A stretch of DNA of 64,000 nt from Apostichopus japonicus. Its lineage: Eukaryota > Echinodermata > Holothuroidea > Aspidochirotida > Stichopodidae. The position numbers and the translations under genes are program-made. Each line of letters opens with the position of its first letter. The stretch's first letter is position 1. This document shows, in pieces, positions 47,395-60,400 of the stretch. A model generated the notes under the pieces. The model was not told where the DNA came from and made no database searches. It saw nothing but the letters and a program-made list of their open reading frames with translations. The DNA is taken from NCBI RefSeq assembly GCF_037975245.1, contig NC_092574.1:22383713-22447712 (forward strand), written 5' to 3'.

Positions 47395-47520
47395 AAGATC
47401 TGATTTGATTCATTTATTTGTATTTTATTTGGTGTCATTAATGTACCTTCATGTACAGTCAGACATTAATGACACAGGGGACATAACAAATTAAGTATTA
47501 GAATACTTAGTTTAAGGAAC
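47395..47520 (-). mobile_element. Probable 3' end of a LINE or LINE-tailed SINE
   Basis: On the minus strand a stem (TGTACATGAAGGTACA near 47441-47456) is followed by AATACAAATAAATGAATCAA, the same kind of hairpin plus AAATC-like tail seen at the end of the LINE at 38248-38428. No coding part is present. Confidence 0.5.
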
Positions 47521-48744
47521 TTGCTACAATCACCACATTTTAGAAAGGATCCATGTGAGAATCCACTTGATGTAACGGCTTTACAACAAGTATTCTCTTT
47601 CTTTGTTCCCTCGCAATTTATTTTGAATTAATCATATAAATTTTGCATTCTCAATATATACAGACAAAAATACATTTCTGTGTTATTTACCACAGACCAC
47701 CGTCTGTTCCTGATTTTGACATCTTGAAAAGTATCAATTTTTGAGGTTACAAATTGTCTGTAAACTATTTTCAGAAACCATGCATTAGATTATGTTTGCT
47801 TTAATTCATGATTGTGATGAAGACTTATAACACAGAAATGTACTTGTGTGTCTGTGTAAATATAGAGACAATAACTTGAAAATTTGATTATATTTTATGC
47901 TAATAAATTTGGGCAAATATAATTTTTACAATGATCACAAGCAACTTTCAAAACTAATTTCAGGGCTTCTCTACACTAATCAATATTGACAATCGTATCC
48001 ATAGTTTAAAAATTTGAGAATAACTCTCTTGAAAAATACCTTTAATTGTATACAGGGCAGTTTTATTTATTTTTATGGAAAACGAAATCGGCTTTGCAAA
48101 CTTTGTATAATTTTTAAGTTTACAGTCTGTGGCTTCTCACTTTTGAATTTGGCAATACTGCAGATAATAAATCAGTTGGACGCAACCACATGCATGTGGT
48201 CCAACTGACTCTTGGATGACGGAGTCTAAAATTACAGTTTATTCTGCCTCTAGTAATATTATTACCTGAACAGAGTCATGAAAAGCGCCATCACTTACAA
48301 ACCAACGCCCAAGTGTATTTTACACTCATTTTGGAAGGTTGGAAGGGGTTGTTTGATTGACCTGGCTTTTGTTGTGTCATGCTCCCTATGCGTGATATTG
48401 CTGATAGTTTATGGCAATGACGTGGGTTGTTTTCAACTAACTATTGTTCCTACCTAGTAGACTAATTCAAGGTTTCAGCAACGTGGCATTTCACAGAACA
48501 ATCAACTTGGCAATTCTAAAGGTGATTACTTATGTCTAGGGGAATTCGTTTTGAAAGCATTTGTCCTACTTGTTTCCATATTTGCTGTATAATATGAGAA
48601 AAACAAATAGCATATATACGTGTATTGGGTGTATCTTTATTTGAATATATTTGTAAACTGTCTTACTATAAATGCAATCTGATTTTGAGTATTACTTCGT
48701 TCGTGTTACCCTGCTGGCCTCACGTAAAACTGTTTGGATACATA
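47521..48744. other. No gene seen
   Basis: AT-rich DNA without recognisable exons or repeats. Confidence 0.4.
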
Positions 48745-48810
48745 GTTTGCCTTACGCTAGAGATCAATCATGATGCTAACCAACTAACATCATTTGTGAA
48801 TCCTAAGGTT
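48745..48810. repeat. Second copy of a dispersed repeat fragment
   Basis: Matches 6538-6600 (GCTAGAGATCAATCATGATG, then CTAACCAACT, then CATTTGTGAATCCTAA). It is again close to a TA microsatellite. Confidence 0.6.
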
Positions 48811-48870
48811 GGATCTCGAAAAAGATACTTTGAATTGACTCTGTGATAAGACATGTAAATAAAAGAGCAA

Positions 48871-48873
<3 letters not shown>

Positions 48874-48963
<90 letters not shown>

Positions 48964-48983
48964 ATTATTAGTATTATTACTAT

Positions 48984-49021
<38 letters not shown>
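48874..49021. repeat. Long (TA)n microsatellites with an ATT spacer
   Basis: About 85 bp of TA (48875-48959), then ATTATTATTAGTATTATTAC, then about 40 bp of TA (48983-49021). Causes a long Tyr-Ile minus-strand frame. Confidence 0.95.
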
Positions 49022-49024
<3 letters not shown>

Positions 49025-50830
49025 CAAGGAAAATGTGTTTTGTATACGTTGGAAACGTTCTGAACTATAGTAATACAGAAGGAATAATATTCTGTTGTAG
49101 TATTATATCGTCCCATATCTAAAGCGATTTTTTTTTTATTGGCAAAGTAACATCCCGTACTGTGAAAATTAATTTCCAGTCCATTCTGTAACGGTGTGAA
49201 AAGCTCAAAATTGAACCCAATAGTACAAACTAGAGACATGGTTGACTTTCTGATGGTTTTCGTTGTCAGTATGCAGTTAATGTTTCCCTAGTATATTATG
49301 ACCTTTTAGTTCAACCTTCTATGACGCAATACCGCCACCATATGAAATTCAATTGAATAGGTTAAAATCAAAGATAATTCGCTTCCGAAGGTGGAATATC
49401 TATGGTTAAAATCAATACGAGTTTTTTGTGTGATGGCGCTGGCTACTTTTTGTGAATATTTACCGTTACTATAAGGTGAACTGCAATCAATCCTAGATTG
49501 ACTCGTGTATCATGTAAGCTACAATATAGAACGTCGTTGTGTAATTATTCTTTTTGTACATACAGAGAATCATCGAAACAGAACGATAAATAAATACGAC
49601 ATATTCAATTGATGGCGCTGATTACTTTCTTTGAAAATGAAAAAAACAAACAAACAGTGCTCTGACTTCTTCGGCAGGCGTTTAATCTTTAAAAGAAGTG
49701 TCCTCAACGGCTACAGATTAATGGATGTAAGACTAAACACTATAGAAGAATGGTCCAACCTTTTCAGAATGGAGCAATTTCTCGACACACGATACAATTT
49801 TTTTTTTTTTTTACTTCTAAACTTTTCAATAACTTGATGTGAAATGACTATGATAGCAAATTATGAAATGTTACCTGCATAAATTTATTTTTATCACATT
49901 TTTAGGATCTCGCGTTGCACCATGAGGAAAATTTTTCTGAGAAAGTGTTACAGTTATCACATAGTCTATTGCCCGATAAATGACATATAAAAGCTATCCC
50001 TTTAAAGCTCTTTGTACACCAACATCGCCCTAATCACTCTAATTGGCATTAAAAATCATGAAAATAACTGCAACTTCCATCAAAATCCATCAAGGATTGA
50101 CCTTTTTACTAGTCTTACCTCAATTCTAGTTTATTTATGAATAAACATTAGCTAATTGTGCACATTGATGATATACAGGGAGTTACTGCCTTATTGTTTT
50201 TGTTACGTCATCAATGTGTTTTCTCAACCTGTGGTTCAAGGACACTGAGCACAGGTATGTGGGCCTTAATGTTTTATTGTCTTCTTTGAAAATAGGAACA
50301 GAACATTATTCAAATGATATATGTGAGCTTGTAATTAGGAGTTAATGTGTAAGGTCCTAAAATAAGAAATTTTGATGAGCGCAACACTCCACGTCATGGT
50401 TTGCACATTTTGATCAATATTTTATCAAAACGTCAAATGTGTATATTTTATATGCGAAGCATACTCATTATCACAATAAACGAAATCACATTGAGCTTAT
50501 TACCATCAAAGATATAAATGCTATACAACAGTTAGAGATACCACAAATCTTTAGGAGAGAGTAAATGATCGGCTTCCGATATATGATTTTGAGAGAGTTT
50601 GAGTTTATTTAGTGTAATTGTATTGGACGTGCATTTTATCGACGGTGATATTGACCGTTATAACATTAGAACAATTTGGAAACAATCCAAAAGATAGATT
50701 TCTTCCTAGCCGGCTTTCTGTTTGATACTTTACACGGAAAGTGCCTGTCACATTAATATGTATGACCGTTGCGATTCATATATAGATAGACATACAGAGA
50801 GACAGAGACAGTTATAGACACATATACATA
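49022..50830. other. No gene seen
   Basis: Unique-looking DNA. The minus frame at 48790-49239 and the plus frame at 49631-49837 have no recognisable content. A T-run lies at 49798-49812. Confidence 0.4.
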
Positions 50831-51265
50831 AAGACGGACGGGCGGATGCATCGATGGATAAGTCGATGGGTGGATCGATGGATGGGTGGATCGATGGATG
50901 GATAGATAGTTCATCGTTATAAGACGGTGAGTTTTAATGCCGAAATGTGGGGAAAGAGTATAGTGACACTGGCTATAACTGTACGAAATTCATCACATAT
51001 GCTATTTGTTTTTTATGTCATCATTTCTTGGAAACTTGGAAATCGATGGATGGAGGGATGGATCGATGGATGGATGGATGAAACGATCGATGGATAGATA
51101 ACAATCGTTATAAAACTGCCGAAATGTGGGGGAAGAGTATAGTGACACTGGCTATAACTGTACGAATTTCATCACACATGCTATAGTCATAATTTCTTGG
51201 AAACTTGGAAATCGATTGATGGAGGGATGGGTGCATCGATCGATCGATGGATGGATAGCCATCGT
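50831..51265. repeat. GATG/GATC tetranucleotide blocks separated by a duplicated spacer
   Basis: GGATGGATCGATGGATGG-type runs occur at about 50840-50910, 51045-51100 and 51210-51260. The spacer between them, from ATCGTTATAA through GTATAGTGACACTGGCTATA to TTGGAAACTTGGAAATCGAT, is present twice (about 50913-51045 and 51103-51215) and starts a third time at 51262. The block is therefore a compound tandem duplication. Confidence 0.8.
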
Positions 51266-51688
51266 TATAAAACTGTAATCATTTTAATAATATCGAAAAT
51301 GCACCCTTTTTACATCAGTACAATGTTATTGAAAGGTATCATGCAGGTATATCTTGACTGCCAGCAGGCGTGTTCTGAACATCTTGCCCTCCGTTACCTC
51401 AAGCTAGGTTAACCAATCTATGCCCCAACACACACCCACACCGACAACAAAATTAGTGCATGTCTTTAGGTTGTTGCATTTATAAAATATAATATTTCAA
51501 TAACATGTCAAAGAATATTACAATGACTAAATGAATGTATGAATGAATACATGAATATACGACATTCTCCAAAAAAAGATCGTTGGTTATGAATCATTTT
51601 CAAATACACATCTTTAAATACACATCAAACTCCACTGGAACAGGCTTGTACTAGTTCTCAATAATCAACGCAGTTGTATGATAACTTT
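51266..51688. other. No gene seen
   Basis: AT-rich DNA; the 3' end of the retrotransposon relic on the right should lie here but no second LTR was found. Confidence 0.4.
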
Positions 51689-53032
51689 TCAGGATGATGG
51701 GATTAATTTAGCCACTTCTCTGGTAAATGGATACATTGGCACCTGTGTCTCCAAAAGAGAATGTGTCTCAACTCCCTCTATTTGACACATCACTATACAT
51801 GATTTTTCATCCAATTTCAACACTCTTCTATCGGCCACTTGATAAACATCACCATCAATATATCTATGTTGTACATTGGTATCGTGGGACCTTACATCGT
51901 TGTGGGACTCCCCTCGTCCCCCAGGGGTGACCCTTGGCCGTTTTCCGTTGGTCGACAACCTCTTGCCAAATATCCCAATCTTCCACATCTGTAACAGCGT
52001 CGGCAACTGTCTCCCTTTCCTGCCTGTTGACACTCTTGGCATCACCTGAACCTCTTGCGTAAAGCTCCTTGGTCTTGTCCAGATGTGAGAGCCTGGTGTA
52101 TTTCAACCACTTGTACTTTCAGCATCTGAACATCATCAAAAAGGCTGTTTCCTCGGTTTTTCTCCTCGTTTTTCTCCGGAACAGAGCCTTCTTTTGCATT
52201 GGCTGCGGCAACCAGATGTCTCTTTTGCTGGGCCGTCTAAATCCTCTCTGCTTCTCTGCAGACGACTTGATTAAACTTTTCAAGCAAGTCTTCATCGGAT
52301 TAGTTGTCTGTCATTAGGAGTGGTTTCATCTCCTACCTTATGTCCATGTCACTCAAGCCAGTACGCACAGATTGCACGAACATTGTGTCTACCAATGGCA
52401 TCTCATATCGAAACTTCTCATCAGACGCAAGAGCACTCTCTGTTTCAGGGCTATTGCCCTAAGACGAAATGAATGAGGAGACTCTTGGGTACCCTGGGAC
52501 ATGTTGCACAATTCTTGGTATAACTCCCTGGCACTTCTCTCCTGGAAATGAGCTCGCAACAGTCTCTTCAACACAGGAAGAGTGAGGTCCTCCCTTTCCT
52601 CAAGGTAATTTCTCAACTGCAGCCCGGAGGTCACGGCCTTGATCACTCCTTCCACAATTTCCCATTCGGGGTACCCTTTTTGCAGTGCACTCTCCATTTG
52701 ATGTATAAGAGACATAAAACTTAATTTATCCCTTTTTCCGGGGTTCCCAATCTGTCCACATACCTTGAATTCCTTCCTGCTGTATGGATTGTACTAGGGG
52801 ATTCTATGCTCGGTGATAGTATGGCACTCCTCATCTTGTACGGGTTGACTTTTGGGTAGCTTTAGTTGTAGCTTCCTCAGCTCGTCCTCACACTTCTTTA
52901 TTGCATCCATCACCTCCACCTGGTCACCTTGGTCCTCTGCCCCAGGGGGTTGCCTCCCTCATCAGTCATGGTGTGCACCCCTCCACATCACCGCTCTTCG
53001 ATTTTACAGGAGCCCTGGCAGGGTCGCCAATT
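51689..53032 (-). pseudogene. LTR retrotransposon internal region, gag and start of pol, decayed
   Basis: On the minus strand, after the LTR and primer binding site, a short frame begins near 52969 and is broken by a frameshift and stops. A clear gag-like frame (52715-52389) has EREDLTLPVLKRLLRAHF and a QGTQESPHSFRLRA segment, resembling capsid regions of Ty3/gypsy-related elements. After further breaks (about 52106-51864), a frame 52045-51689 contains a segment like the start of a retropepsin (QIEGVETHSLLET, with the catalytic D-T-G lost). The rest of pol is missing. This is a dead copy, truncated at its 3' end. Confidence 0.7.
53013..53029 (-). promoter_or_regulatory. Retrotransposon primer binding site
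   Basis: Three bases after the LTR end on the minus strand lies TGGCGACCCTGCCAGGG, which starts with TGG, the complement of a tRNA CCA end. I could not assign the tRNA. Confidence 0.6.
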
Positions 53033-53203
53033 TGTAACAGGGTGGCCAGGATCCTATACTCCTGTAAAATAGGAGAGTTATAACGTAGAGAGTTGTCTTT
53101 AGGCGTTATACAACAACAAATTTATTATTGTCGCGCGACCTGTAATAAAAAATACTTTATAGTTATTTTTTTATAGGGGGTGATAAATCACTCCCCTGTT
53201 ACA
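53033..53203 (-). mobile_element. Short LTR (171 bp) of the retrotransposon relic
   Basis: On the minus strand it starts TGTAACAGGGG and ends CCCTGTTACA, i.e. the TG...CA ends form a 7-bp inverted repeat. It contains CCTATAAAAAAATAAC, a TATA-like segment near the start, and AATAAA near the middle. It is directly followed by a primer binding site and gag remains. No partner LTR was found within the window. Confidence 0.72.
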
Positions 53204-56200
53204 GATGTATAGACAAACGTTGACGTGTCCTTGACATTACACATGGAAGTTGACACCCCACCCATTCGTTCAAATCCGTATAATTAGAATTATTGTTTAG
53301 CGAAATTAAAAATGAGTAGGCCTATAAATGGCCAGTGGCGTGCACCACTTGACGTCTGATTTTATACCTGCTGTGGTGGGGTGACCCCAAGACCCACCTA
53401 CATGAAAGCCAGTTACAATGACCCAAGGGCGGCCGCCTCCTTTCTGAGCAGTTTCCAACTGGATAATAGGGCTATAAAAATTCTTATTTTATAAAATCAT
53501 TGATTCACCTCTGGGCCTTCCAAAAAGGTTCAGGCTTTAACCTAAATTAGTCGGGGAAATTCTGAGTTTATTAAAATAGATTAGTACAGTCTTGAGGTTA
53601 GATCTACGTATACATATATACGGTGATGTCCAACTAGTTTCGGCTTCATGATATTTGTGACATCGTTAGGTGTCTCCAGGAGGGTCTTGGGATGTTGAGG
53701 CATTGATCTTTAAAAAATGATTCAGGATTTTTGACGTGTCATTTTCCAACAATCTCGACCGAATTCATATCAGTATGCCTTATAAAGTACCGGTACATTT
53801 GACGACTCGTTTTTTATATTTTTCTCGGGTAGAACACGAAGCCCCGATCCTACTTGAGAGTGGGATTCAGTGCACCTTGCTTTATAAAAATCCTTCTTTC
53901 ACCTTTGGCTCTTGCATAGAGTTTCATCCCAGGCTTATACCTAAACCAGTCGGGGAAATTGGAATAAGACCCTTCCCGTCACCTTCTCACCACCCCACAT
54001 TTGAAACACTGTGTACGCCACTGAACATTGCAAAACCTTTCGTTAAAAACATGTTCATCGCTCTATGGAGAGCAAACCTTGGGCAGTTTTTCACGTCAAC
54101 TTATACCTTAGATTGCCTGTATTAGTACTTCATAAAAACGTCAAGGCAGCCCCCCCCCCCCCACAATGAATAAACTTAAATACGAATAAAAACGAAGAAA
54201 CTAACAAGCAAACTAATAACACACGAAACAATAATCAGGTTTTAGAGGTAGCACCCCGCAGTCTCAATGTCTAAAACGATCATTTCGTTTTAATTTTGTT
54301 ACCGTCAAATTACTTCGGAGATTTGACAGATTTAATGTTGCTTCACACAAGGTTACATACTTGATAACGCGAGCCACCCCGTTCTTAATTCCTTGGGTTT
54401 TTCTACATCATCTGTGTATTTCTCGTAATGTATGAAGATGGTTTGAATCTAAAATATTGAAGATCTGAACGTGAATTGCATTTTGATGATATTGGTGTCA
54501 GTGTCAGCACTGTTTATGTTCACTTTGAGAAAAACAAAGAGAAAGTGAACTTTGAAAAGGTGTCAGATTCTATAGTGGCGTTATGACATCTCTGATTTAT
54601 CAAATGACAGCCTCAATGAACATCTTTTAATGAAGGATATCTCTCAACCGGAGCAAGGTTTTTTCGTAGCTGCTGAAGGAAGTTTCCATAACAAAGTTAT
54701 CTATCAAATAACCTAAACATGATGGTAAGGTCTGTGTCTCGAAGTTCGTACATTTTATCTAGAAATTTAATCACGCGACAAGATCAGAATCTACGTCGCT
54801 TTGAAACACTCAACAATTAACTCAGATCGTAGTCTAGTTACTCCGATTCTACGTTAGGAGACAGGTCGAAGGCGTAGTCAAGTTAGACCCTGGCGTCGAG
54901 TACACAATGTCAAAAGTCGTTACTGGAGTTTACCGCTGTTGTGGTTAGTTTCGAAACATTATTTAGATTAAAAACAGACCGAAGTAAATTGTAAATGCGT
55001 ACAAAACATTCTAGGTATTCGCGGCAGCTTCGAATTAGCTATGATATAAACGCGGATTGAATAGTGGTTGTATTGGTACCGGTTATGCGACATGAAATGA
55101 AGTGGCTAAGTAACACTAACAGTAGTAGGCTAGTACTGTATTAATACCCTAGGTTAGGCTATTTGTACTAATGTTGGAGGCTATTGTCATATTATGGTTG
55201 TGCATTCATGGTAACATGAGTTGATCACAGCATTACTATGCTAGACGAAATGTTCCTGCGATAAGTAAGTACCCCTAGGCCTAACTAAAGTGGTAAGCCT
55301 ACTGTATATGGTAAATTCATGATAGGGTAATAGACTAATAGTGTTCCTTTAAAGGATAGCGGTAATGAAAATCTCGCTGATTTTGCTAAGTAGTTTAGTT
55401 CTATCATTCACCTATGTGATTACATCAATGGCTTGACCAAATTCTGTGGTAAGTAGGAAGAATATGTCGGGAGTCAAACTGCTTGAAACAAGGACAAATT
55501 ACCATAACTTGGCCCATGCAGTGAGGTACACAAAAACGTCACAAAATATGAAATTGATGTTCGTTGCTTCAATGTGGCAAATTAACCATTTCGGTTGATT
55601 AGGCTCAGTGTGTATTAAAGTAGCTATTGAAAGTGGTTACAAGTTGACTTATGAACTTGGCAACTTCAATGTCTATCAGTGCAGCTACTGTACATACAGT
55701 ATGTATGACACAGTTCGCAAATTTAGTGGACACACACCACTGTTCATCTGGCTGCTGGATGAGACTTTAAGGGAACGCAAATATGGTAATCCCCAGCAGT
55801 ATGAAAAAGTAAGAGTAGTGCCTTGTTATTCACCCAGCTGCTGGACAAAGATGTGACCACATGCTGAAAGCCACATGTACTGGACATATTGATGCAAAAA
55901 TTACAGATAGTTACTTGTTAACCTGTTATCACACTTGTAGACTAAGAGATGAGCAAATGAGAAAAATGACATGTTATAGGCCAGTAGTGATCTTAGGGCT
56001 TAAACTTTAACTTATTGGCAAGCAAACCTTCAACTTATTCACTTTTCATCTCAAAATGTTCATGTTTTATGTCAAAACATTTTTAAGGAACATTTATGTC
56101 ATAAATTTTACATTTTATCTCGTACCTTGCAGTTTTATCTCAAAATTGTAGCATTTTTCCATAAAATATGTTGTTTTCATGTCTACATTTGACAATTTTA

Positions 56201-56573
56201 TCTAGGAAAATTCAAAGTTTAAATTAAGAATTTCTACACTTTATTTGAAGTGTGATCTTTTACCATTCAATTCTGATATTTAATGAAGAAACTTATAACG
56301 TTGCATCGCTTATTTACAGCGTTTAGCCTCAAAAATTTTCCGGGGTTGAACCTAAGATGGTAGCCTACCTTGAGTTGATTGCTGAAGTTGGTTGCAGTAC
56401 TGATGTTTTCATAAAATTCCATTAGGTTACTTTTGAAACCTGCAGTTAATATATGTATTAAACCAGGATTGTTTTAGCAGGGCAGCATCACACAAAGAAA
56501 AAAAATTACTTAAGATATACAGCAACAATTTAAACATAAACAGCTAACGTTTCCCTTGTCCTCTTTTTCTTAG
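53204..56573. other. No exon assigned; probable 5' region of the XPA-like gene
   Basis: No start exon could be defined for the gene that follows. It contains the dispersed CTAAATCAGTCGGGG-type repeat at about 53535 and 53945, a C-run at 54151-54163, and the frames 53736-54125 and 55608-55856, which show no known domain. A 5' exon ending in phase 1 is expected somewhere here. Confidence 0.4.
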
Positions 56574-57460
56574 CTTGCCGTTTACTTCAGTCACACAACC
56601 AGCCATGTCGGGTAACACTGAGATCACAGAAATGTTTTCATAACTCAAGCTCCCAAGTACAATTTGTGAGATTGGTGTCATTATACAGAGTACATACCAG
56701 AAGCCTCTGTTCTCAAAATTCCAACAAAAATGGTGGAAATTCTGAAAAGAAAAGCCAAACCATTCCTGGAGAGAAGACCAAGAACGAATTCAAAAGTGAA
56801 TCAAAGAATCAAGAGGAACGTTATGAGGAGAGAGATGAACCACCAGAAGTTGTATCGATTGTTCAAACATCTAGTAAGCTAGCTAAGGCATTCAAAGCAG
56901 CCAGGGCATCAGTGGGCATCTCCTCTGCCAAAGAGGCATCCAAGAAGGAAGCAATTGAAATTCAGAAAGGTCAGTTTTCAAATCAATGAAACTATATTAA
57001 TTCTTTATGAATTCTGTTACTAATATATCATAACATGCCTCAGAATGCACCATTTGATTTTTTACTTTTTTTTGTCTTAGGTACATAGTCCCCCAGTCCC
57101 ACCTTCATCTCTGCTTCAATGAACTCACAGTAGCACCCCTACTTTATTCAATACTAATTTCACGTATCACCCTCCCATACATATTCAGATCACTTTCTAA
57201 AATCAGTCGGGGGATTTTTGAGTGTGATTTATTAGCACAATCTTGCATTAACAGCTACTGACACAGCCCTAAGTTAAAGTCTAAATATGCATTAGACTTC
57301 ACAATTTGGCATCCCCCACATACAGCTGTAAGAGCTGACTTCAAAAACCCCACAACAACCTACTCTTTTGTAAAACCCTTCATTAGTCTCTGGCCCTTTC
57401 ATGGAAGTTCAGCCCCCTACCTAAATCAGTCGGCACAAGGTTTTAAGTTTCCCTTGCCAC
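53480..57460. repeat. Dispersed short repeat, four copies
   Basis: A segment with TTCACCT(C/T)TGG, CCAGGCTT-like and CTAAA(T/C)(C/T)AGTCGGGG occurs at about 53505-53565, 53895-53965, 57190-57230 (partial) and 57380-57440. All are in the same orientation; the coordinates given span the set. The copies are too diverged to define an element. Confidence 0.5.
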
Positions 57461-60400
57461 CCAATCCCCGCCAGCACCCCACCCACCCCTGCCTCCTTTG
57501 AAATCCTGTACACACCATGCACTAGAGGCAGTTAGACCCACTCAAAAGTAGCAAGTTGCAAATAACATTTGGCAGTATTATGACAGCCGACATGAGTTAT
57601 GGGTAATTTAAGAAAATGTTAAGGATATCGTTCTATAAATTTTTACCAATAGTCATTACAACACTAGTCGTGAATCTTGATCATCTCATTCTATGTGCAT
57701 TAGCTTTTCACCTTCCCAGTCTCCTGATTCTGTGAGACACATCATTGTGTCTTGCATTCCAGTCTCCTGGTTCTGTGAAACACATCATTGTGTCTTGCAA
57801 GCCAGTCTCCTGGTTCTGTGAAACACATCATTGTGTCTTACATGCCAGTCTCCTGGTTCTGTGAGACACATCATTGTGTCTTGCATGCCAGTCTCCTTGT
57901 TCTGTGAGACACATCATTGTGTCTTGCAAGCCAGTCTCCTGGTCCTGTGAGACACATCATAGTGTCTTGCGAGCCAGTCCCCTGGTTCTGTGAGACACAT
58001 CATTGTGTCTTGTGACCCAGTCTCTTGGTTCTGTGAGACACATAATTATGTCTTACATGCCTGTCTCCTGGTTCTGTGAGACACAGTATTCTCTTGCATG
58101 CCAGTCTCCTGGTCCTGTGAGACACATCATAGTGTCTTGCGAGCCAGTCTCTTGGTTCTGTGAGACACATCATTGTGTCTTGTGAGCCAGTCTCCTGGTT
58201 ATGTGAGACACATCATTATGTCTTACATGCCAGTCTCCTGGTTCTGTGAGACACATTCTCTTGCATGCCAGTCTCCTGGTTCTGTGAGACACACCATTGT
58301 GTCTTGCATGCCAGTCTCCTGGTTCTGTGAGACACACCATTGTGTCTTGCATGCCAGTCTCCTGGTTCTGTGAGACACATCATTACGTATGTCTCTCATA
58401 CCAGTCTCCTGGTTCTGTGAGACACATTATTCTCTTACATGATTTTTATTGAGTGAGTCTTAACTGGTACTGAACTGTCTGTTTTGGTGGATAATACTGT
58501 AGGTATTTGAAGATATAATTTTTTTTCATAGTTGGCATTTGTTTTTCTTCTTTTTGAATGGTGGATGCATTGACTTCACTCAGGAATTTAGATATCCACT
58601 GTGAGCTTTCAAGTTTCATCACATGATTGTTGTTTATGTTATCCTGTGATGGTTGTTTTTTTAAAATTTATTGACATGTCGTTGCAATAGTTTCCAATCC
58701 TTTACCATTGTATGAACAAAATCAACTGTCCATAGCAGATAGTTGTTTGGTTCATTTGTTTTAAGAATTTTTGTGGGTCAGTCTGTCTTTTAGGTAATCC
58801 ATTGCATGTATATTCTTTTTGATTGCCTTCTACAGATGAAGTTCTCAAACCTTACAAGCAAAGGAGGAGAAAAGTGAATTACGTAAAATATACTGACAAT
58901 AACACCATCACCGCCCTGAGAGCTATGAATGATTATCTACTTAAGTCAAGGTAATCGACTATATAACCATTCTTCTAAAGTCAAAGTAATTGGCTAAAAA
59001 ACATTCCTTGTAAAGTCAAGGTAATCGACTGTAACCTCTTCCTTCTAAAGTCAAAGTAATCAACTATAGACTCTTCCTACTTAAGTCAAGGTGATTGACT
59101 GTAAACTCTTCCAACTAAACTCAAAGTAACTATAAGCTCTTCCTACTTAAGCCCAGGTAATCAACTGTAGACACTTCATACTAAAGTCAAAGTAATCGAC
59201 TATAAATTCTTCATACTTAGGTCAAAGTAATCCACTATAAACTCTTCCTTCTTAAGTCAAGGTAATCGACTGTAAACTCTTCCTACTAAATGTAAATGTA
59301 ATCAACTATAAACTCTTCCTACTTAAGTCAAAGCAATCCACTTTAAACTCTTCCTACCTAAGTCAATGTAGTCAACTATAAACTCTCCCTACTAAGGTCA
59401 AGGTAATCGATTATAAACTCTTCCTACTTAAGTCAAGGTAATCGACTGTAAACTCTTCCTACTAAAAGTCAAAATAATCAACTATTAATTCTTCCTACTT
59501 AAGTCAAGGTAATTGACTATAAACTCTCCCTACTAAAGTCAAAGTAATCAACTATAAACTCTTCCTACTTAAGTCAAGGTAATCCACTATAAACTCTTCC
59601 TTCTTTAAGACAAGGTAATCGACTGTAAACTCTTCCTACTAAAAGTCAATGTAATCAACTATAAACTCTTCCTACTTAAGACAAAGCAATCCATTTTAAA
59701 CTCTCCTACTTAAGTCAATGTAGTCAACTATAAATTCTTCCTACTTAAGTCAAGGTAATCGACTATAAACTCTTCCTACTAAGGTCAAGGTAAGCAACTG
59801 TAAACTCTTCCTACTTAAAGTCAATGTAATCAACTATTAAGTCTTCCTACTAAAGTCAAGGTAATTGACTATAAACTCTCCCTACTAAAGTCAAGGTAAT
59901 CGACTATAAACTGTTCCTACTTTAGTCAAGTTAATCAACTGTAATTTCTTCCTACTAAAAGTCAATGTAATCAACTATTAATTCTTCCTACTTAAGTCAA
60001 TGTAATTGACTATAAACTCTCCCTACTAAAGTCAAGGTAGACAACTGTAAACTCTTCCTACTAAAAGTCAAAATAATCAACTATTAATTCTTCCTACTTA
60101 AGTCAAGGTAATTGACTATAAACTCTCCCTACTAAAGTCAAAGTAATCAACTATAAACTCTTCCTACTTAAGTCAAGGTCATCCACTATAAACTCTTCAT
60201 ACTTAAGTCAAGTTAATCAACTGTGAACTCTTCTTACTAAAAGTCAATGTAATCAACTATTAATTCTTCCTACTTAAGTCAATGTAATTGACTATAAACT
60301 CTCCCTACTAAAGTCAAGGTAGACAACTGTAAACTCTTCCTACTAAAAGTCAAAATAATCAACTATTAATTCTTCCTACTAAAGTCAAGGTAATTGACTA

